This document shows, piece by piece, positions 50,301 to 59,300 of a stretch of DNA of 64,000 bases. The stretch comes from Apostichopus japonicus. Lineage: Eukaryota; Echinodermata; Holothuroidea; Aspidochirotida; Stichopodidae. The notes below the pieces were generated by a model. That model had not been told where the DNA came from. It ran no database searches and saw only the letters and a list, made by a program, of their open reading frames with translations. Numbering within the stretch: the first letter of the stretch is position 1; each line of letters begins with the position of its first letter. A program made the position numbers and the translations under genes. The DNA lies in the NCBI RefSeq assembly GCF_037975245.1, contig NC_092572.1:28505989-28569988 (forward strand), in the 5' to 3' direction.

Positions 50301-53300
50301 ACACCAGTCATAGGCCAACTGAGAGGAGAGCATTGTCTTGCCGGAGCCTGGCTGTCCTTCCAGAATGATTCGAGTCTCTGCTTTTAGTCTTTCTTCAGTA
50401 AAGATATCTAGGTAGTGCAGCTTACATTTTCGGTCAACTTCTCTGCTAGTTATTTTTGAACCAGAATTTGTTAAGACTAAGCGGCTGGCTATAAAGAGAT
50501 CATTAGATTTCCATTGACAAGACTTCATCCAGGGGACAGGAGTCATTGTTTCAAACCAAGTCTTCATCTTCTGTTGTAAGCATTTCAGGAATAAGCTCTC
50601 TTTGTCTTTAAAACAAGGAAACAGAAAGCACAGTTCAATTTATATTGAAACAAGTTAAAATGTTTCACAATTTATGACAATATAAAGAATATCTACCATA
50701 CTGAAAAACAAGTGTGCTTTGATATCAATAGTTTGGGCAATCTCGTAACACTGTATCTTATGTAACATTTCTTAACAACTACATTAGTATAATCTTCAAA
50801 TGTAAAGGAAACTCACACCTAACACAAACTAAGACATGTGTCATTGCTCAAACATGCTAGTCAGTTTAAAAATTACTCAGTAATACAAACAGCAATAACA
50901 AATAGTTTCATACATCCAGACTTGAAACAATTGGAAACGCAGATGTTTTTATATTTCATTCATACCATCAGATACTGTTCTCTATCTGCAATTTATTTTC
51001 AAAGACTACATGTACCACTATTGAAAAATCCAAATTTAAAGATTTTCTTTTATTTTAGAGACAAACATTGCACAATGATTGCTGTCATAAATGGAAAGAA
51101 TTGATACTGTCCTTATTTATTTGTCACTGATCAAGTAGGACTCCTCCATAATTAGGAGCAGTGTTTAATTGTGAAGTAATTTGAGTACACTGCAAACTGC
51201 AGCTTCCTGGGACACTACTAAAACATTTTCAAAGGATTAATATCATAACTTTAATTTTACAGGAGAAAGAGCTGTTGGTATAGTCACTGTATGACATCAC
51301 AGATTACACAGTAGAACAATGCACTCATCATAATAAAGTGAAAACCTACATTATTATATTTCTCAACAACAGACAATGCTATGAAGCTGTGAGTTGCATC
51401 AATGTGCTTCAGTTCAAAACATATTTTGACATCTCATTCTTCATTATCCCTAAAATATCCTGTAATCCACACATATGATTTTTAGATAATGAGTGCATTT
51501 TGTGTGTTTAACCGTTTGAGCTATGAAGTCTTAAGTCAGGAATGTTCCTTAAAACTGACACTTGTACCAGTGGAGTGTAAAGTTTGTAACATACACATGA
51601 GTTTACAATACCTTCATCTTGTGCCTTTGTTTTGTCAGAAAGTGCCAAGGACTGGTATTCGTGTATCTTAGCTACTGCCTGGAGAAGACGATATTCCTCT
51701 AAAGGAGTCTCTAATTTGCTGACATCAGAAGGATTAATGATACCCATCTTATCAATTGTCAGGAGGAAGGAGAGTCCTGGATTCTGACTGGAGATAACTG
51801 TCTTCTTGTTCTTAACTTCAAAGTTATCACACAGTTTCACTGTTATGGAAAATGTCAAATGAGCAGAGAGGCCGGCGAGGAATCTATCGTATTCAGTTTC
51901 TTGATCTGAAATGTTTAAGGTAAAACATTAAATTAAGTTTCCAGTTTTTGTTAAATATCCACAGATACGTACAGGCACACTGATAAATGCATAATCCACA
52001 TCATGGCACAGGGTGACTTTTGCTCACTTGTACAAATGTACATATGTACATATGTACTATGTTTTGGTGTGCACATTTTGGTTGCCAGCATCTAGAATAA
52101 ATCACCACCGGTGTTATGTATCAATACTTAAAGTGGGATCTTTCTGGGGGTAGGGGTGGGGAAGGGGGATAGGGCAAGTTGGGGGCAGGGGTATGGCTTT
52201 TTAAGTAAGTGCATTTTGGAAGTACCAAAGGTGAAGCAAAAGACATAATTACAAGAGAGCTTGTGATTATTGGCCTACCTCTTAGCTTCATGTACGTCTC
52301 TGTTAATAAGTGAGTATGGTTGATCTTCAGCTCAGTGAGTGCATCAGTTAATCGATTCACATTTGAAGGGTGTATGTATCCTCTCTCTTCAAGGGCAAGC
52401 AGAAAGTTCTTTGAGCACAAGGGACTTGTAATAATGGTCTGCACTTGATCAGGTGGTAGTGAAAAGTAGCGGCCTAAATTCCCACAGTCAGTTTGGGTTA
52501 GCTTTAAAGAAAGTTCTTCTTTCAGTTGGCTGAAGGTGAAGATGGATGCCTATGGAAGAGAGAAACAACAATAATAATAATAATAATAATAAATGAGGCT
52601 TATATAGCGCCAAATCAGTAAACAAAAGTTACTGCTCAAAGCGCTTTACAAAGAAGTAAAGTGAAAAAATGGGTCAATCAATCCAATGAGTTAGTTATTC
52701 TTTGCCAACTAATCACATCAATAACTTTCATTTTAGACTAGCCTTGGTCAGAAAATTTCTGAGATGTGACAATGTTTGAGATGTAACCAACAGCTCATCT
52801 GAGACTTGAATTTCTCTTGAGCTCCACATAAGAGAGTAAGATTCTGGTTTCTCGCACAGAAGATCAACATACTAAATGAAGTCAAAGCAGCTACTGACCT
52901 CTGACCTCTGATCGGCTTACTGGGATATACTGTACATCACATATATTGTAAGGAAGGAAAGAAAATCTACAAAACCACATCTAAAGTTAACTGTGTGTTC
53001 TCCCATTTGTTTCTAAAACTTATTGATATTTAGGTGAACTGACCTATGACCTCTATCTAATAAGAAAGTAAGAAAGTTATTGTAGATGTATATACATTAT
53101 TTAGGGTATAGTTGTTAACAGACATTTCAATGCACACAGTGTAATGTGCAAAAGTAATTACTGATCTATTCTACTTTACAGAATGATTTAAGGACAAACA
53201 ATATGTATATCCTTCATTATGTACAGTGCTTTAAAGCCAATTCCAACAAACAAAATATCGTTAAAAGAGCACTAGCTATCTGCTCACTGAAAGAAGACCT

Positions 53301-56300
53301 TTCAAACTTGATATGATTTCACAATTGTATAATATATAGTACTTTCAAAGCAAACAATATCTTTGCAACAGTTCAGTCTAAGCTGTTTGACTTTTGTAAC
53401 TCCATTGTCAAATCAATTAAGGCTTTACTGCCAGGTCAGGGGGAAACTGTAAGACACTTCCGGCTACTGGTGGTATTACTGGTCACGTTTGCACAAAGCT
53501 CTCTAAACTTCAGATGCCTAACATCCTTTGTTTATTGCTTTACTGCTTGCAAGCATTTCTGGAACCAGTAGGTCAGGTGGTCACAGCAAAACAGTGGTTG
53601 ACACCTAGATGTAACCTTCTATCAGATGAGATGCAACCACAGATGATTAATGCACCAAATTAAGCCATAATTGCCTCATAATTTGTGGCTGAAATGCTTT
53701 GAGGCTACAAAACATTACATTCTGTAAACGATTCCATGTAGTACCAAGAGAAAATATGTCAAGAGCATTGCTCAAGCAATGTGGCAGAAGAAGCAAAACA
53801 CCATGACGCTGTCAAGTATTACAATATCTTAATACATAGAGGTATTGAGATGTATAGGGCTTTATTGTTATTAAGTGTACATAGTCTACACTGCACATTT
53901 GTGACGTTTTACAAATTTATGAAGGTTTTGGTCCTGTTGGGATGTCATCTACAGTTAACATGCTTTAATGTGTGTACAGAGGACTGTACTGTAGCCATTG
54001 TCTGTCATTTTCTAACAAAACTAATCTAGAACGTCCTCCAAGTTGCTTTGGTGTATGTGCAGGGCTGTAGCCACAGTCTGTTCAAAAACATGAAATCTTA
54101 TACTGCACAATGCAGTTAGAATGATGGAATTGATAGACACATTTTGCATCTAACCCCTAACCCAAAGAAATTATCCAAGGGGTGGACAATACTGTGTCTG
54201 AGACGCCTCTTTCAGGGGGACATCAGACTCCCTCTCCCACTTCAAACTCTGTCTAGATGGCATTGTCAACTGCATGTGTAAAGTTTAAGAAACTGGCTGG
54301 AGTCTTGAATATTTTGGTGTTTAGGCATCACATGCAGACACAGAAATACACCCACACAAATACACCTACAGTACTGTACAGGCAAACTTGAAATTTAATA
54401 AAGGTTCCAATGCTTTCAGCATAGGAACTTAATAAGACACCAAAATGGCAAACTACAATAAGGGTTTGATGAAATAACTGGTTGCGAATCAAGACATTGC
54501 ATAAATTTCAAGGCTTTCACATATTTTGTCCCTGCTGACCTCAAATGGCCTATGACCACAACCGAAAGATAAAGAGTTCACCTAATCAATTGAGGGATAT
54601 TCATGTGCTAGACTACAGTGAGACCCATCCATGTTTCTCTTTCATACTGTATCATTTTGACAAGAATTTCCCATTTTTGACCTTCATGAAAGCAGGATTC
54701 ATCTTATCACTAAACAAGAGCCCAAAGGCACTATGGTTCCTTGCTTATAAGGACTTTAGAAGCACTATCCTAAAATTGTTATTTCAGGGTTTAATGTACA
54801 CACACAATATCATTGCCATAAATATCACAAATCAATGATTGGTCCTTTTGAGAATCAGTTGACTTTTGTTAGATTTGTTTATATAAACTTGCAGAATCAT
54901 CCTAACTTTACTTAATAACTTTGGTTGCACAGGAGTCAACCCATGGACATTTAAAATATGGCCACACAAATTCAAAAATTCAACAACAAGAAACTAATAC
55001 AGGTCACTGGAGGCACTATTCCAAGGTCATGTGAGGTCAACAGAGGTCCACCTCTCAAAACCAAACAAAACCGCATGAAGGTCACGCAGGGGTCAACCAT
55101 AGACAATTTTGATCAGTTTGGAGACTGAGTTTTTGACCCTTGTTGACCTTGGATGACATGACCATAATGTTTGGAAACGATCGCTTACCCTTTACGCAAC
55201 TAGTCCAAAAAAAAACATATTTAACCCATAATTGACCTTTGGTGACCTTGGATTACATAACGGATATTTTGGAAAATGTGCCCCTTCATTCACAACTGGT
55301 CCCAATATAACAGCTATTTTATATTTTGTAATTGGAAGTTGTTGCAAAAATTGGCATGAGTGGGCAGATTTTTTGCCCATAAGCGACCTTGGATGACATG
55401 ACTGTTTTTATTAAAAAGTTCCCCTCATTGATGTGCACATTCTCGCATAATTGTTATGCACTCCAATGTACACACACAATGTTATTGCTAAAAAGGTATC
55501 AAATCCAACCTCTGGGGCCTCATAACTTAAGAACCGTTTTGTCTATAGAACACAGAGCCCTATAAAATATTGACAAACTGTTTTTCTTTGCCCTGTATCT
55601 CCTATTAAAAATTAGCATATATTTTATATAAAAACCTTAACCTCTGATTAACTTTACACCCGAAGGTCGCACACGGGTCAACCCATGGACAATTTTGATC
55701 GGAAGACCATTTGAGATCTGAATATGGCCACAAGAATTCAAATAACCAAAGAAACTAACACAGGTCACCAGAGGTCAACAGAAGGTTGAAGCTGTCTCAT
55801 GGATTACAATAGCGTAACTCAGACATTTTGTTCTCAAGCTATTGCAGAAATACTAGTTTTTGACCCCTAATTGACCTTTGATGACCTTGGATCACACGAC
55901 TGTTATGGTTGAAACGATCCCCTACCCCATTTACAACTAGTTCTAAAACAAACATGTCACACCCTGTCAATGGGAGTTATTGCTTTGTTTATTATTTGGC
56001 TTTTTGGTCCTAACTGACCTTTGGTGACCTTTACAAGCAGCGAAAACAATAGGGCCCACCTTCTCACTATGGCGAATCTAGATACCAAGATTGATATCAG
56101 TTCAACTTTTCCTTGTTGAGTTACAGTGCACCCAAGCAAGTGTTACAGACACACACATATGCCAAGCTGACTCCATAGGTTCCTTTTGCTAAAGCAAGGA
56201 ACCAAAAACACCGTGATTCATATCTACATGACATCCACCTGCTAAGTTTGACATCCATTCAATTTTCCTTGTTGGGCTACTATATTTTAATTGGCTTGAC

Positions 56301-59300
56301 ATTGTGAATTCTGCTGACCTCAAATGACCCTCCACTATATATGAGAAATCATCTACTCAATATTAGTTATCCACATATTAGTAGTAAACAATCCATCCAT
56401 CCATTATTCCATCCATCCATGTTTCATAATTTGAGATATCATGTACTGTATACCGTAGGGCTACTAAGGAATATGCTGCAGCCTTGGTCACATTGCATGT
56501 AAACTGTACAGTTAAATGTGAGTAGATCATTGCAGCAGCTGATCAAACTCAAATGGTAAATATAAGTGATGGTGCTGATCATACTGATTTTGTTTTAACA
56601 AAATTTAGGCAGGCAATAAAGCAGACATTCATTGCTTGTGATCATTAGCCCCATTGTTTGCTTTAAAGAGGAGCACACTGTTCCCTTTGTGGTCTCTGGC
56701 AGGCTTTACCACAAGCTCTGTTATGACTTGTTTGTTAGAGGAATTTTCTAGTAAAAAATGGGGGCCAGTCCTTCCTGTCATATGATCTTTTGTCTTTGTA
56801 TTTCACTATTTAAGCCTTGCCATGTGATGAATTGCAGTTTCTGTGATAGAGTGCTTGAAACATTGGCTCTTCCTGCCAGAAAATTTGAATCTAAGGACCG
56901 ACCTACATCAAGACGTGACGTCAGTGCATCACATTGGTCACACTCAATCAGATCTCACTCTAGGCTTGGCCTTGATATGCTACACAGGAGTGTGTATAGA
57001 CTTCGCATATGCCTGTGAATAAAAAAGATCTCACTCTACGCTTGGCCTTGATTCACTACACAGGAATGTGTACATCACAGGGAAATTTCCATCTACACCC
57101 TATTTTGCTTCAGCAATTTTAACTTTCCTGGCTACAGTGTAGCTTGCTAATGATAGCGTCCCTGCAGCCCCCCCCCCCACCCCAACGAAGTGAAGCAATG
57201 ACGTCACCGTCGATCTCCAATGTTCAAATCATATTATATTAAGTTGGCGCAAGGTTAAAAAATTCACTTCTCCTGAATCATAGGATGAAAACATTCCAAA
57301 CATCCCTAGGACTGTGGCGATGATAATTCCAAATCCAGTACTCATAGGTCAGGCTTTGTTTCGTTCTTGATTAAGTCTTTATAGTTATTTCATGTTCTGT
57401 GTAATCTCTGGAGGAATAAGTTAAAGGTATGGGAAGACAGTCTGCCTACTTCCTGGAGAATTTGTGACCAAGGCTTAAGTAAAATCTTGTCTCTAGGGTG
57501 GGGAAAATGATTTCTCTCAAAGCTTCTTTGTTTTTCTTTAAATTTCTATAAAACACTCAAGTTTGCAAGCAACTCTACCATTCACCAAGACACTCCAAGC
57601 TGTCATGCATGTGCAGTAGAGACAAGCTAGAAAACTGTAAGAAATTAGTCACATTAATTTCAATACAGGTAAAGAGTTCATCTTTTAACTTTGCCCCAAA
57701 CCCCTAAGGAGCCTAGTCAGTTTAATTGTGCCTACCTTCTGTATATTACCTGTGAATGTATGCACTATGCAGGTTAGTTCTGTGATAACAATGTGCACAC
57801 AGAGTAGCAGCCCTTATTAAGTGTAATTTGAATTAATTAGTTTATTGATCTCCTGTTATGGCAGAATGCACAAAGAATGAATTTATTATTTAGGAATTAA
57901 TACCTGTAACAGCTATAGTGAGTCTACAGGTACAGTTATTACTAAATTGTAATGTGTGTAAATTCTGTATCATTTTAACTGAACATTGTTTAATAGCTGT
58001 TTACAGGGTTGATTATGGCACTTATATTCCCTCAGCCATAATGTGCGTATGGTTAAGTCCTAACCTACATTGAATTAATGTGAGAGAATTGAAAGTGCTT
58101 CAGGTTATTGGTCCATTGAGAAACAACATTGGGATATTTATAAGTTTTATTATGTATTGCTGTGATTATGTCGAGCTTTACCCGTCACTCTAATGCACTC
58201 ACATTTATTTTTCAGTTGGTATAAGTGTCGCCTATTCGAGCTATGTTTAGATCCCATGATGCAATGCTACACTTTTACTAGTTGCCATGGTGACAGGATT
58301 TGCTGAACTTTCCATCAACTTCTGGGTTGAAAGATTTGTAGCAATATATTTTAGTAGATAGGACTGCGGCTATATTAAGGTTTTGTTAGAATGTTAGCAA
58401 GTATTAGCAGCCCTAATAGTCACTCCTAATTGGTACAGATAATCATCAGACCAGATAAAGCTGATATTCTATGTGATATAGTCTCTGCTTTGTAGCCTAC
58501 TTTTAGTCCAAGGGGTTGCCTAGGTACATGCAGCCTAAACAAAGGTGTTTGCTGCCATGGCAACCTGTTGTCTAAGTCAGAAGTTGCAAATGGGCCAAAG
58601 TGGTTAAAGTGCTACTTGTTGTTACTATTACTAGATGAGGGATTTCCCCGTTAGAGTTTACTGAAAAATTTCCCGCTCCTGAACTTGACAGTCATTTGTT
58701 GCTGTTAATTAGCTACAAAATTCATCATAAATTTGATTTTTCTTTCTTGACCTATAACTATGGGCTTCTGTTGGGCACACAACATCTTGTCAGGAGTCAT
58801 TATAGCTAAGTATTGTGTGTTCATGTACGGGTATTTTAAAGGGCATGTTTTCATGGACTGCAGGGAAATAAGTTTTTCTGAGCGAGTTTTCAAGACTTTT
58901 TAAATCCTAGTAATAATACTGTATTAAGGGTCTACACAGTTTATATAATGAAAGAAATTTCAGAGGATTTTGGCATTTATTCGCCCGGTACTGTATGTAT
59001 GTGTTGCTATGAGAGGCTTTGCTACTTCAATCCTATTAACACTTTCTTCTCATTTTTTCTCTAAGTTCATTCATATTATAACAAAATAGCAATAAGTGTG
59101 ATATAAGGAGATGTTCCTATACATGTACCGAACCAAAATATGTTTCTATTGGAGGTCTACATTGTTTTTTATAATGCAAGAAATTTCAGATTTTGAAAAT
59201 TATTTGCCCTGTACTGTATGTATGTGTTGCTATGAGAGGTTTTGCTACTTCAATCCTATTAAAAATTTCTTCTCATTTTTTCTCTAAATTCATTCATATT

